Positions 25,377 to 34,925 of a stretch of 64,000 nucleotides of DNA are shown piece by piece. The position numbers and the translations under genes are program-made. Each line of letters opens with the position of its first letter. Position 1 is the stretch's first letter. Source of the stretch: Rugamonas rivuli. GTDB taxonomy: Bacteria; Pseudomonadota; Gammaproteobacteria; Burkholderiales; Burkholderiaceae_D. The DNA is taken from NCBI RefSeq assembly GCF_009380165.1, contig NZ_WHUF01000002.1, forward strand, positions 930,001 to 994,000. Reading direction: 5' to 3'. The notes under the pieces were generated by a model. The model worked only from the letters and a program-made list of their open reading frames with translations. It did not search any database and was not told the DNA's origin.

Positions 25377-26921
25377 GTGAGAAAACAGAACTTCAGGCAG
25401 TTCCATCGGCACGTGTTGCGGGCCGGAGCGGCAGCGCTGGTCGCGGCAGGACTGGGCGGCTGCGCCCTCGGTCCCGATTTCAAAACCCCGGCCGCCCCGG
25501 CGGCGGGCGACAGCTACACCCCCACGCCGCTGGCGGCCAAGACCGCGTCGGCACCCGGCGCGGCCGGCGGCGCCCAGCAGTTCGCGATGGGGCAGGACAT
25601 CCCCGCGCAGTGGTGGGCCGTGTTCCGCTCGCCCGCGCTGGACCAGTTGATACGCGGCGCACTGGAGCAGAACCCCAGCATGGCGGCGGCCGAGGCGGCG
25701 CTGCGCCAGGCCCAGGAAAGCTACAACGCCGAAGCCGGCAGCCTGGTCTATCCCTCGGTCAACGGCCAGCTGGGCGTGGCGCGGCAGAAAACGGCGGCCG
25801 CCGGCGACAACAAAGGCGGCGTCTTCAACCTGTACAACGCCTCGGTCAACGTCGCCTACACGCCGGACGTGTTCGGCGCCACCCGGCGCACGCTGGAAGG
25901 CGCGCGCGCCCAGGTCGACTACCAGCGCTTCCAGGTCGAAGCCACCTATCTTGCGCTGAGCGCCAACGTGGTGACGACGGCGATCCGCGAAGCCTCGTTG
26001 CGCGCGCAGCACAAAGCCACGCAGGAAGTGCTGGACGCGCTCAACAAGCAGATGGGCGTGATCGAGAAGCAGTTCGAGTTCGGCGCCGTGCCGCGCAACA
26101 CGCTGCTCACCCAGCGCAACCAGGTGGCGCAGATCGCCGCCACCTTGCCGCCGCTGGAAAAGGCGCTGGCGCAGAGCCGCCACCAGTTGTCGGTGTTGGC
26201 CGGCAAGCTGCCGGGCGAGGCGGGCATGCCCGAGTTCGCGCTGGAATCGCTGACCCTGCCGGATTCGCTGCCGGTGTCGCTGCCGTCGGCGCTGGTGCGC
26301 CAGCGGCCCGACATCCGCGCCAGCGAAGAGCTGCTGCACGCGGCCAGCGCGCAGATCGGCGTGGCGACGGCGGCCCAGTATCCGCAGTTCACGCTGAGCG
26401 GCAGCTACGGCTCGTCGTCGCAAACCTTCAGCAAGCTGTTCGACGCCGAGACCACGGCCTGGAACCTGGCCGCCGGCCTGACCGCGCCCATCTTCAACGG
26501 CGGCGCGCTGAGCGCCAGGCGGCGCGCGGCGGAAGCGGCCTACGACGTGGCGGCGGCCCAGTACCGCAGCACCGTGCTGGCGGCCTTCCAGAACGTCGCC
26601 GACAGCCTGCGCGCGCTGGACTCCGACGCCGCCGCGCTGAAGGCGCAGGCCGAGGCCGAATCGCTGGCGGCCGAGTCGCTGGCGCTGGCCACGCAGCAGT
26701 ACAAGCTGGGCGGGATCAGCTACCTGGTGCTGCTGGATGCGCAGCGCAGCTACCAGCAAGCCCACGTGGCGCTGGTGCAGGCGCAGGCGGCGCGCTATGC
26801 CGACACGGCGGCGCTGTTCCAGGCGCTGGGCGGCGGCTGGTGGAACCGCAGCGGCGGCGTGCCGGCGGCCACGGCGGTCTCGGCGGCCGCACCGTATGGC
26901 AGCGGCGGCAGCGCCAAGTAA
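25377..26921 (+). CDS. RND efflux outer-membrane factor lipoprotein (NodT family)
   Basis: A 514-residue outer-membrane channel protein. GTG 25377 is the best start: GCGGGAG lies 6 nt upstream, and the result is a short basic N-terminus and lipobox (VAAGLGGC, lipidated Cys at about 29). ATG 25353 and an earlier start would lengthen the leader. Two outer-membrane efflux domains follow, with LRQAQESYNAEAGSLVYPSV in the first, VRQRPDIRASEELLHAASAQ opening the second, and QYKLGGISYLVLLDAQRSY near the end. It forms the TolC-like exit duct of the pump encoded by the next two genes. The Gly/Ala-rich tail is typical. Confidence 0.93.
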   Translation: MRKQNFRQFHRHVLRAGAAALVAAGLGGCALGPDFKTPAAPAAGDSYTPTPLAAKTASAPGAAGGAQQFAMGQDIPAQWWAVFRSPALDQLIRGALEQNPSMAAAEAALRQAQESYNAEAGSLVYPSVNGQLGVARQKTAAAGDNKGGVFNLYNASVNVAYTPDVFGATRRTLEGARAQVDYQRFQVEATYLALSANVVTTAIREASLRAQHKATQEVLDALNKQMGVIEKQFEFGAVPRNTLLTQRNQVAQIAATLPPLEKALAQSRHQLSVLAGKLPGEAGMPEFALESLTLPDSLPVSLPSALVRQRPDIRASEELLHAASAQIGVATAAQYPQFTLSGSYGSSSQTFSKLFDAETTAWNLAAGLTAPIFNGGALSARRRAAEAAYDVAAAQYRSTVLAAFQNVADSLRALDSDAAALKAQAEAESLAAESLALATQQYKLGGISYLVLLDAQRSYQQAHVALVQAQAARYADTAALFQALGGGWWNRSGGVPAATAVSAAAPYGSGGSAK

Positions 26922-26960
26922 GCACACATCAAACAACACTAAAAAGCAGGAGATCGATTC

Positions 26961-28106
26961 ATGACCAAGCGTATGTTCATCATGATAGGCGGCGTCCTTT
27001 TACTGATCGCCGTGCTGGCGTTCGGCAAGTATCTGCAGATTAAAAAGCTGATCGCCAGCTCGCCCAAGCCGGGCGCGCAAACCGTGACCGCGATCAAGGC
27101 CGAGGAATCGCAGTGGCAGCCGCAGCTGACCTCGGTCGGCACGCTGGTGCCGGTGCGCGGCGTCGACGTCACCACCGAGATCGCCGGCCTGGTGCGCCAG
27201 GTGCACTTCAAGTCGGGCGACGAGGTCAAGGCCGGCCAGGTGCTGTTCGAGATGAACGCCGATTCCGACATCGCCCAATTGCGCGCGCTGCAGGCCGCCG
27301 CCGACCTGTCGGCCTCCGTGCTCAAGCGCGACAAGCTGCAGTTCGCGGCCCAGGCCATCAGCCAGGCCCAGCTCGACAACGACGACGCCGACCTGAAGAG
27401 CCGCAAGGCGCTGGTGGCGCAGCAGCAGGCCGTGGTCGACAAGAAGACCATCCGCGCGCCGTTCGCCGGCAAGCTGGGCATCACCGCCGTCAATCCCGGC
27501 CAGTACCTGAACCCGGGCGACAAGCTGGTGACGCTGCAAACCATCGATACTGTTTATGTCGATTTCTTCGTGCCGCAGAAACAGCTGGCCGGCCTGTCGA
27601 TCGGCCAGAAGCTGAACCTGACCGCCGACGCCTATCCCGGCCTGGCCTTCCCCGGCAAGGTGACGTCGATCAGCCCGAAAATCGATGCCGCCACCCGCAA
27701 TGTGCAGGTCGAGGCCACCGTGCCGAACGGCAAACGCCAGCTGCTGCCCGGCATGTTCGCCAACGTCAGCCTGGACCAGGGCGAGCAAAAGAAATACCTG
27801 ACCCTGCCGCAGACCGCCATCACCTACAACCCGTACGGCTCGACCGTGTTCGTGCTGGCGCCGCCGCCGGCCGACGCCAAGGACCCGCTCAAGGATGACA
27901 AGGGCAATGCCCACCTGGTGGCGCAGCAGGTGTTCGTCACCACCGGCCCGACGCGCGGCGACCAGGTCGCCATCCTGACCGGCCTGAAGGCGGGCCAGAC
28001 CGTCGTCACCAGCGGCCAGCTGAAACTGAAGAACGGCACGCCGGCCGTGATCGACAACAAGGTGCAGCCGGCCAACAGCCCGAATCCGACGCCGCAGGAA
28101 CACTAA
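26961..28106 (+). CDS. RND efflux periplasmic adaptor (MexH-like membrane fusion protein)
   Basis: A 381-residue adaptor with an uncleaved N-terminal membrane anchor (about 4-22). The two lipoyl half-motifs are GLVRQVHFKSGDEVKAGQVL and IRAPFAGKLGITAVNPGQYL, with a helical hairpin between them (about 105-160). A beta-barrel (FPGKVTSISPKID) and a membrane-proximal domain follow. It links the inner-membrane pump to the outer-membrane factor. It lies 39 nt after the channel gene and 13 nt before the permease. The low-complexity loop ADAKDPLKDDKGNAH near the C-terminus is an insertion relative to many adaptors, as far as I can judge. Confidence 0.93.
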   Translation: MTKRMFIMIGGVLLLIAVLAFGKYLQIKKLIASSPKPGAQTVTAIKAEESQWQPQLTSVGTLVPVRGVDVTTEIAGLVRQVHFKSGDEVKAGQVLFEMNADSDIAQLRALQAAADLSASVLKRDKLQFAAQAISQAQLDNDDADLKSRKALVAQQQAVVDKKTIRAPFAGKLGITAVNPGQYLNPGDKLVTLQTIDTVYVDFFVPQKQLAGLSIGQKLNLTADAYPGLAFPGKVTSISPKIDAATRNVQVEATVPNGKRQLLPGMFANVSLDQGEQKKYLTLPQTAITYNPYGSTVFVLAPPPADAKDPLKDDKGNAHLVAQQVFVTTGPTRGDQVAILTGLKAGQTVVTSGQLKLKNGTPAVIDNKVQPANSPNPTPQEH

Positions 28107-28119
28107 GGGAAGCCGCGCC

Positions 28120-31100
28120 ATGAATTTCACCGACATCTTCATCAAGCGGCCGGTCCTGGCCAGCGTGGTCAGCCTGCTGATCGTGGTGCTGGGCCTGCGT
28201 TCGCTGTTCAGCCTGCCGATCAACCAGTATCCGAAGACGCAGAACGCGGTGGTGACGATTTCCACCACCTACTACGGCGCCGACGCCGCCACCGTGGCCG
28301 GCTTCATCACGCAGCCGCTGGAAGGCGCCATCGCGCAGGCGCAGGGTATCGACTACCTGTCGTCCTCGTCCAACAGCGGCGTGTCCGTGATCACCGCCAC
28401 GCTGCGGCTGAACTACGATTCCAACCGCGCGCTGACCGAGATCACCACCCAGGTCAACTCGGTGCGCAACCAGTTGCCGCAGCAGGCGCAGCAGCCGGTG
28501 CTGACGGTGCAGACCGGCCAGACCACCGACGCCATGTACATGGGCTTCTACAGCAACACGCTGCCGACCAACAACGTCACCGACTTCCTGGCGCGCGTGG
28601 TCAAGCCGAAACTGGATTCGATCCAGGGCGTGCAGACCGCCGAGCTGCTGGGCGCGCGCCAGTTCGCCTTGCGCGCCTGGCTGGACGCCGGCAAGATGGC
28701 GGCGCACGGCGTCACCGCCACCGAGGTCAGCGCCGCGCTGGCGCAGAACAACTACCTGACCGGCCTGGGCGCTTCCAAGGGCCAGATGGTGACGGTGCCG
28801 CTGACCGCCGGCACCGACCTGCACACGGTGGAAGAATTCAAGGCGCTGGCCGTCAAGCAGTCCGGCGGCGCCATCGTCCACCTGGAGGACATCGCCACCG
28901 TCACGCTGGGTTCGGAAAACTATGACTTCAACGTCGCCTTCAGCGGCGTGCGCTCGGTGTTCATCGGTATCAAGGTGGCGCCGGAGGCCAACATCCTCGA
29001 CGTGGCCAAGCGCGTGCGCGAGGCCTTCCCGCCGATCAAGGAGCAGTTGCCGAACGGCCTGACCGGCGAGATCGTCTACGACTCGACCGAGTTCATCAAC
29101 ACCTCCATCGACGAGGTGGTCAAGACGCTGGTCGAGGCGCTGATCATCGTCACCATCGTCATCTACCTGTTCCTGGGCAGCTTCCGCGCGGTGATCGTGC
29201 CGGTGATCGCCATGCCGCTGTCGCTGGTCGGCACCTTCTTCGTGATGCTGATGCTGGGCTATTCGATCAACCTGCTGACCCTGCTGGCCATCGTGCTGGC
29301 GATCGGCCTGGTGGTGGACGACGCCATCATCGTGGTCGAGAACGTCGACCGCCACATGAAGGAGGGCATCAAGCCCTTCGACGCCGCCATCATCGCCGCG
29401 CGCGAGCTCGGGTCGCCCATCCTGGCGATGACGGTGGTGCTGATCGCCGTGTACGTGCCGATCGGCTTCCAGGGCGGCCTGACCGGCGCGCTGTTCACCG
29501 AGTTCGCCTTCACGCTGGCCGGCGCGGTGGCGGTGTCGGGCATCGTCGCGCTGACCTTGTCGCCGATGATGTGCGGCCACTTCTTCGACCCCAAGCAGGA
29601 CGAGGGGCGTTTCGTCAAGGCCATCGACAAGGTGTTCGAGAAAGTCCACAACGGCTACCTGCGTTTGCTGCACAGCCTGCTCAACACCTGGCCGGTGCTG
29701 ATCGTCATGGGCCTGATCCTCAGCGTGCTGCTGGGCCTGATGTTCAAGATGTCGCAGTCGGAACTGGCGCCGGAAGAGGACCAGGGCATCGTGCTGTCGC
29801 AAGTGGTCGGGGCGCCGACCGCCACCTCGGACCAGATGCAGGCCTACGCCAAGCAGATCTTCGACATCTCGCACTCGCTGCCCGAATACGAGCAGATGTT
29901 CCAGATCACCGGCGTGCCGACCACCAACGCCGGCATCGGCGGCGTGCTGTTCAAGTCCTGGGACAAGCGGTCGCGCTCGGCGCACGAGATCCAGCAAGAC
30001 TTGCAGGAAAAGTGGAACCACGTGGCCGGCGGCCGCGTGGCGGCGTTCCAGTTCCCGGCGCTGCCGGGCAGCTCGGGCTTGCCGGTGCAGTTCGTCATCA
30101 CCACCACCGAACCGTTCGAGAACCTGAACACGGTGGCGCAGGCGGTGCTGGACAAGGCGCGCAAGGACAATAAATTCTACTTCGCCGACGTCGACCTGAA
30201 GATCGATTCGCCGCAGGCGCGCGTCGAAGTCGACCGCGACAAGCTGGCCACGCTGGGCCTGACGCAGCAGGACTTCGGCAACGCCATGGGCGCGGCGCTG
30301 GGCGGCGGCTACGTCAACTACTTCTCGATCTCGGGCCGCTCGTACAAGGTGATCCCGCAGGTGCAGCAGGTCGACCGCCTGAACCCGGCCGACGTGCTGG
30401 ACTTCTACATCAAGACCCCGAGCGGCGCCATGATACCGGCCAGCACCGTGGCCAGCATCAAGTACAGCGTGCAGCCTGAATCCGTGACCCGCTTCCAGCA
30501 GCTGAACTCGGCCACCATCGCCGGCGTCACCGGCGCCTCGCAGGGCGAGATCCTGGAATACCTGCGCAACACCGTCAAGGAAGTGGCGCCGTCGGGCTAC
30601 ACGGTGGACTACTCGGGCGGCTCGCGCCAGTACATGAGCGAATCGGGCGGCTTCGTGGTGACGATGGCCTTCGCCGTCATCATCGTGTTCCTGGCGCTGG
30701 CGGCGCAGTTCGAGAGCTTCCGCGATCCTATCGTGATCCTGTTCTCGGTGCCGATGGCGCTGTTCGGCGCGATGACCTTCATCTTCCTCGGCTACGCCTC
30801 GATCAACATCTACACCCAGGTCGGGCTGGTGACGCTGATGGGGCTGATCTCCAAGCACGGCATCCTGATCGTCGAAGTGGCCAACCACCTGCGCGCGGCC
30901 GGCAAGAGCAAGCGCGAGGCCATCGAGGAAGCGGCCGCCACCCGCCTGCGTCCGATCCTGATGACGACGGCCGCGATGGTGTTCGGCGTGGTGCCGCTGG
31001 TGATCGCCTCGGGCGCGGGCGCGGCCGGCCGCCATGCGATGGGCCTGGTGATCTTCACCGGCCTGTCGATCGGCACGCTGTTCACGCTGTTCGTGGTGCC

Positions 31101-31212
31101 GGCCATGTATATGTTCCTGTCGGGCCAGCACAAGGTCGACCCGCAGGCCGCGCAACTGGCCGCCCAGCACGGCGGCGCAACACCGGCCCATGGCGCCGGC
31201 CAAGCTACGTAA
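28120..31212 (+). CDS. RND-type multidrug efflux permease (HAE1 family)
   Basis: A 1030-residue inner-membrane proton-driven exporter. The N-terminus MNFTDIFIKRPVLASVVSLL is the family hallmark. Twelve transmembrane helices frame two large periplasmic loops. The proton-relay Asp pair is in GLVVDDAIIVVENV (TM4). The second half repeats the fold with ISKHGILIVEVANHL and ATRLRPILMTTAAMVFG. The length is normal. With the adaptor and channel genes it makes a complete tripartite pump, most like MexI/MdtB-type systems. The substrate is not predictable. No TetR- or MarR-type regulator is next to the operon. Confidence 0.95.
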   Translation: MNFTDIFIKRPVLASVVSLLIVVLGLRSLFSLPINQYPKTQNAVVTISTTYYGADAATVAGFITQPLEGAIAQAQGIDYLSSSSNSGVSVITATLRLNYDSNRALTEITTQVNSVRNQLPQQAQQPVLTVQTGQTTDAMYMGFYSNTLPTNNVTDFLARVVKPKLDSIQGVQTAELLGARQFALRAWLDAGKMAAHGVTATEVSAALAQNNYLTGLGASKGQMVTVPLTAGTDLHTVEEFKALAVKQSGGAIVHLEDIATVTLGSENYDFNVAFSGVRSVFIGIKVAPEANILDVAKRVREAFPPIKEQLPNGLTGEIVYDSTEFINTSIDEVVKTLVEALIIVTIVIYLFLGSFRAVIVPVIAMPLSLVGTFFVMLMLGYSINLLTLLAIVLAIGLVVDDAIIVVENVDRHMKEGIKPFDAAIIAARELGSPILAMTVVLIAVYVPIGFQGGLTGALFTEFAFTLAGAVAVSGIVALTLSPMMCGHFFDPKQDEGRFVKAIDKVFEKVHNGYLRLLHSLLNTWPVLIVMGLILSVLLGLMFKMSQSELAPEEDQGIVLSQVVGAPTATSDQMQAYAKQIFDISHSLPEYEQMFQITGVPTTNAGIGGVLFKSWDKRSRSAHEIQQDLQEKWNHVAGGRVAAFQFPALPGSSGLPVQFVITTTEPFENLNTVAQAVLDKARKDNKFYFADVDLKIDSPQARVEVDRDKLATLGLTQQDFGNAMGAALGGGYVNYFSISGRSYKVIPQVQQVDRLNPADVLDFYIKTPSGAMIPASTVASIKYSVQPESVTRFQQLNSATIAGVTGASQGEILEYLRNTVKEVAPSGYTVDYSGGSRQYMSESGGFVVTMAFAVIIVFLALAAQFESFRDPIVILFSVPMALFGAMTFIFLGYASINIYTQVGLVTLMGLISKHGILIVEVANHLRAAGKSKREAIEEAAATRLRPILMTTAAMVFGVVPLVIASGAGAAGRHAMGLVIFTGLSIGTLFTLFVVPAMYMFLSGQHKVDPQAAQLAAQHGGATPAHGAGQAT

Positions 31213-31223
31213 AGCGATTGAAG

Positions 31224-32270
31224 ATGTCCGACGCAGAAAAGGGAGAGGGCGGCCGCTTCGGCTGGCTGTCCGGCAGGCGCAAGCGCAGCATCGAAGAAGT
31301 GATCCTGATGTTGCTTTGCACGCTGAGCATCCCCAGCATCCTGCCGTTCGGCATCTACCGCCTGGTGCAGCGCAACTGGCTGTCGGCGGCGGTGGACATG
31401 GCGCTGGTGCTGGCCATGCTGGCGGTGATCGTCCACGTCTGGCGCACCGGCCGCCACCGCGTGGCCAGCTTCTGCGTCACGCTGGCGTATTCGGCCGGCA
31501 TGCTGGTGACGGTGTACCTGCGCGGCGTGTCGCTGGTGTACTGGGTGTATCCGACCATGATCGCCTGCTACTTCGTGCTGCGGCCCGGCGTGGCGGTGGC
31601 CATCAACAGCGGCTCGCTGGTGGGGCTGGTGGCGATCCTGGCGCCGCAGCTGGAGGTGCTCAACCTGATGACCATCGTCGTCACCGTCGGCCTGGTCAAC
31701 CTGTTCGCCTACATCTTCTCGCACCGCACGGGCGAGCAGAACAAGGCGCTGCACACCGAGGTGGAGCTGGACTTCCTGACCGGCGTCGGCAACCGCCGCT
31801 CGCTGGACCGCAAGCTGGCCGACCATGCCGACGAGCGCCGCCCGCATCTGGCGTCCTGCCTGCTGCTGCTGGACCTGGACCATTTCAAGCAGGTCAACGA
31901 CCGCTACGGCCATGCGGCCGGCGACCGTGCGCTGGTGCGCCTGTGCGAAGTGATGCGGCTGCACACGCGCGCCACCGACCGCCTGTTCCGCTACGGCGGC
32001 GAGGAGTTCGCCATTATCGCCAATGGCGCGGCGCTGCTGGCGGCCAGCCGGCTGGCGGAAAACCTGCGCGCGGCGGTGGCCTCGACCTGCCTGATCGACG
32101 GCCATCCGCTGACGATATCGATCGGCGTGGCGGCGATGGACAAGCGCACCGCGCCGGCCGACTGGCTGATGCAGGCCGACAAAATGCTGTACGCGGCCAA
32201 GCAGGGCGGCCGCAACGCCGTCCGCGTGGCCGACGCGGTGGCGCCGTCAGACTATGCCCAGGGCGCGTAG
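31224..32270 (+). CDS. membrane diguanylate cyclase (GGDEF) with product-inhibition site
   Basis: A 348-residue protein with five or six N-terminal transmembrane helices (about 22-170) and a C-terminal GGDEF domain (about 185-340). The active-site motif is GGEEF. The sequence RATD five residues before it is an intact RxxD inhibitory site for c-di-GMP, so the enzyme is probably active and feedback-controlled. It should convert two GTP to c-di-GMP. The gene begins 11 nt after the efflux permease stop, so it is likely the last gene of the efflux operon. Its 3' end overlaps the opposing methyltransferase gene by 24 nt. The ribosome site is weak. Confidence 0.92.
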   Translation: MSDAEKGEGGRFGWLSGRRKRSIEEVILMLLCTLSIPSILPFGIYRLVQRNWLSAAVDMALVLAMLAVIVHVWRTGRHRVASFCVTLAYSAGMLVTVYLRGVSLVYWVYPTMIACYFVLRPGVAVAINSGSLVGLVAILAPQLEVLNLMTIVVTVGLVNLFAYIFSHRTGEQNKALHTEVELDFLTGVGNRRSLDRKLADHADERRPHLASCLLLLDLDHFKQVNDRYGHAAGDRALVRLCEVMRLHTRATDRLFRYGGEEFAIIANGAALLAASRLAENLRAAVASTCLIDGHPLTISIGVAAMDKRTAPADWLMQADKMLYAAKQGGRNAVRVADAVAPSDYAQGA

Positions 32271-33782
32271 CAGCGCCAGCCTGTTGTCGCGGAACTCGAT
32301 GGCCTGAGTGTTCAGCTCAAGCAATTGTTCCTCATCGCTGAGCGGCGTGCCGTCCTGCTTGCTCATGTTTTGCTGCGACGACTTGATCAGGTGCCAGGCG
32401 TGCTGCGCCCATTCCTGCGGGCTTTCCTTGCCGTCGATGACGGCGCTGATGAACAGCTGCCGGATGCGCGCGACAGGAACGCCGGAACCCGTCACCGGAC
32501 TGGCCAGCATTGTTACCTCGCTGCCTCCGCGCGCTTGCCGCAGCAAGCGCTGGTTCAGGCGGTCGGTATGGGGGCGGCGCAGGGCGGTGGCGGCGGGAGA
32601 CTGGGCGACGGCCATCGCTCCCTTGCTCACCAGTAGCAGGCAAGCCTCATGCACCTGGTTGAGCGTGATGCCTTTGCTTTGCAGGGACTGTTCGATCTCG
32701 CCGAGCGTGCGCACGGCATGGTCGGCCATCAAATCGACGATGGGCAGGTAGATGGACTCGTTCAGCTGGGCCTCGCCGAGCGCGCCGTTGATGACGGGTT
32801 TGAAGATGCTGGCCGGCTCGCACAGCACCACGTGCAGCTCACGCACTTGCTCGACGTATTCCATGGGCTGCAGGCGGCGTTTGCCCTTGACCCAGTAGTC
32901 GCGGCGGAACATCTGGTTGATCATGAAATCGTAGACGCTCTCGCGCAGCACCGTGTCGGGAATTTCATTGAGCATGGCACGCTGCTCCGGCGTCACGTTC
33001 AGCGTATGTACCAGCTCGCTGTAGGTGGCGGAGCAGGCGAAATCCATCTTGGCATCGGCCAGCCAGCCGGCCATGTCGGAGAAAGACATGGGCTGCCAGT
33101 CGCGGTTGAAGTACTCGTGGGCCAGATAGTTGCGGTCCTGGTCTTTCATCACTTTCAAACGCTCGGTCACTTGCGGATTGATCCGCGAGAACAGGGGATT
33201 GGTGGCGATCAGCTTGTTGGCGAACTCCATGGCGCTCTCGACCCTGGCGACCACGCCGGCGCCCGGCGGCGACATCATGGCGGCGTGCTGGGTCATCAGG
33301 TTGCGCATCGGGACCATCGCCGCAAAGCCGGGCTGGGTGTTGTAGCTGACGTACATCACGCCGCCGACCTTCAGCTTGCGCCGCACGAAGTCGACGATGA
33401 TGGCGCGGTTTTCATCCGAGATCCAGCTCCAGATGCCGTGCAGGCCGATGAAGTCGAAGTCTGGCAGATCGGTGCGGCTGCAGAATTCGGCGAACGACTG
33501 GTCGAACAATTGCGGGCCGTCCTCGACGCAGGCAGCCAGTTCCTGTGCATAGCCGGCCTGCGCCGGATTGAAGTCGGTGCCATACCATTGGGTGGCCGAT
33601 GCGGCGGCGTGGACATTTGCGCTGACGCCTTGGCCGAAGCCCAGTTCGCAGGCCGTTCCGGTCTGCGGGAGCACCACGCCGACCTTCAGCAACGCCAGCT
33701 TGACGCGCAGAGGATTCAATAAATCATAGCAGCCGTAGGTGTAACCGATGTCCGCCACGTAGCCGCTGGTCCAGTCCGTCAT
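32247..33782 (-). CDS. SAM-dependent methyltransferase with methyltransferase regulatory domain
   Basis: A 511-residue soluble protein. The N-terminal Rossmann-like methyltransferase domain (about 1-200) contains the SAM motif ACELGFGQGVS, then the acidic end of strand 2 (YGTDFNPAQ) and FDFIGLHGIWSW. Residues about 215-300 match the methyltransferase regulatory domain, with EYFNRDWQPMSFSDM and YSELVHTLNVTPEQ. The last 200 residues are helical. Family members are often annotated as methyltransferases of unknown substrate, some linked to surface-polymer or protein modification. It stands alone. Its 3' end runs 24 nt into the opposing diguanylate cyclase gene. Confidence 0.88.
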   Translation of the reverse strand: MTDWTSGYVADIGYTYGCYDLLNPLRVKLALLKVGVVLPQTGTACELGFGQGVSANVHAAASATQWYGTDFNPAQAGYAQELAACVEDGPQLFDQSFAEFCSRTDLPDFDFIGLHGIWSWISDENRAIIVDFVRRKLKVGGVMYVSYNTQPGFAAMVPMRNLMTQHAAMMSPPGAGVVARVESAMEFANKLIATNPLFSRINPQVTERLKVMKDQDRNYLAHEYFNRDWQPMSFSDMAGWLADAKMDFACSATYSELVHTLNVTPEQRAMLNEIPDTVLRESVYDFMINQMFRRDYWVKGKRRLQPMEYVEQVRELHVVLCEPASIFKPVINGALGEAQLNESIYLPIVDLMADHAVRTLGEIEQSLQSKGITLNQVHEACLLLVSKGAMAVAQSPAATALRRPHTDRLNQRLLRQARGGSEVTMLASPVTGSGVPVARIRQLFISAVIDGKESPQEWAQHAWHLIKSSQQNMSKQDGTPLSDEEQLLELNTQAIEFRDNRLALLRALGIV

Positions 33783-33879
33783 ATTTCGTTCCTCTCCATG
33801 TGATGATCTACAGATTTTAAATTGATTTTGCTACTATGACAGTAGTGAAATGATGCGGTGTGCAGAAAATGGAGATTAG

Positions 33880-34281
33880 ATGAGGAAAATTATCGCCGCC
33901 GCTTGGCTGGCCATCATGCCGCTGGCCGCGTCGGCCCTGCCGGAGCCGCAGCAACAGCCTTCGCAGCCGGAGCCGGTGGTGCGCGATCTCAGCCTGCCGC
34001 CCCCATTGTCCGACGAGCTGATACGCCAGGCGGTGCGCGCCGTCGTGGCCGAAGATCCGCATCCGGTCGACCCGGCCACCCGCGCGGCCGGCGCCTTCGG
34101 CACCACCTCGCCCACGGTGCGCGACAAGATGAGCGTCGCCTTCGAACAGGCCAAGGTGCCCGATTGCCTGCACGAGGATGCGCTCAAGCTCCAGCCGGCC
34201 TACATCGGCCCCATCGCCGTGGTGGGGCCGTATTCGCTGCCGTGGGTGATCGCCGCAGTCATCCGCGGCAAATGCCACTGA
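33880..34281 (+). CDS. small secreted protein of unknown function
   Basis: A 133-residue protein with a signal peptide (MRKIIAAAWLAIMPLAASALP). A Pro/Gln-rich segment follows (PEPQQQPSQPEP), then a compact C-terminal part with two Cys (residues about 114 and 132: DCL near the middle of the mature chain, and the terminal KCH) that could form a disulphide. GGAG at 33871-33874 supports ATG 33880. I do not recognise the family. It lies in a 500-bp pocket between the divergent methyltransferase gene and the converging NnrU gene, with only 4 nt to the latter. Confidence 0.75.
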   Translation: MRKIIAAAWLAIMPLAASALPEPQQQPSQPEPVVRDLSLPPPLSDELIRQAVRAVVAEDPHPVDPATRAAGAFGTTSPTVRDKMSVAFEQAKVPDCLHEDALKLQPAYIGPIAVVGPYSLPWVIAAVIRGKCH

Positions 34282-34285
34282 GTGC

Positions 34286-34861
34286 CTAGAACGGCTTCAC
34301 GCCGATCAGCGTCAGGTGCAGCCAGTGGGCGAACAGCACCGACGCGCCGAAGCCCACCACCACCGTCGCCAGCGTCGCCACCCACTTGCCGGGCGGGTAG
34401 ACGGTGCCGGCGGCGGCATCGCGCTTGCGCGTCGCGCGGAACAGCAGCACCGACCACACCAGGAAACTGCCGAACAGGATGATGTCATGCAGGGTGCCGT
34501 TGGCCAGCAGGTGGGCCAGTGCCCAGACCTTGACGGCCAGCGTCATCGGATGATGCAAGCGCGCCTTGATGCCGTTGCCCGGCACATAGGCCGCCACCAG
34601 CAGGATGAAGGCCAGCATCATCAGCGGCGCGGCGATGTGCGCCATGAAGGCCGGCGGCGACCACACAACGACGGGCTGCTGCCGCGCCAGGCTGTAGCCC
34701 CAGATGATCAAACCGAAGCCGGCCAGCGACACCACCGAGTAGAGACCCTTCCAGCCGTTCTCGCCCAGGCGCGCGCGCATGGCGGTGCGCCAGTCGTCGG
34801 CGAAAATGCGGACCGAATGCAATCCGAGAAAAACCAGCAAGCCCAGTATCAGTACGGTCAT
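34286..34861 (-). CDS. NnrU-family membrane protein
   Basis: A 191-residue integral membrane protein with about five or six helices. It shows the NnrU-type features LFLGLHSVRIF near the N-terminus, GLYSVVSLAGFGLIIWGY, the His-containing HHPMTLAVKVWALAHLLANG and the C-terminal WLHLTLIG. NnrU was first seen near nitrite/nitric-oxide reduction genes, and its biochemical role is not established. I chose ATG 34861 because AAGGA lies 7 nt upstream, while ATG 34879 has no ribosome site. No denitrification gene is nearby. Confidence 0.85.
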   Translation of the reverse strand: MTVLILGLLVFLGLHSVRIFADDWRTAMRARLGENGWKGLYSVVSLAGFGLIIWGYSLARQQPVVVWSPPAFMAHIAAPLMMLAFILLVAAYVPGNGIKARLHHPMTLAVKVWALAHLLANGTLHDIILFGSFLVWSVLLFRATRKRDAAAGTVYPPGKWVATLATVVVGFGASVLFAHWLHLTLIGVKPF

Positions 34862-34925
34862 CGTTGCATCCTTGGTCATGGTTGAACTGCGGTGACGATA
34901 CACTGGCAGGCATCGCCACGCAAGC

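Noticed and set aside
28006..31203. Very long reading frame (1065 codons) on the minus strand opposite the RND permease gene
   Set aside because: The product is a His/Arg/Gln/Asp-rich string without domains, and the plus strand holds an unmistakable RND permease. Long antisense frames are expected in GC-rich DNA.
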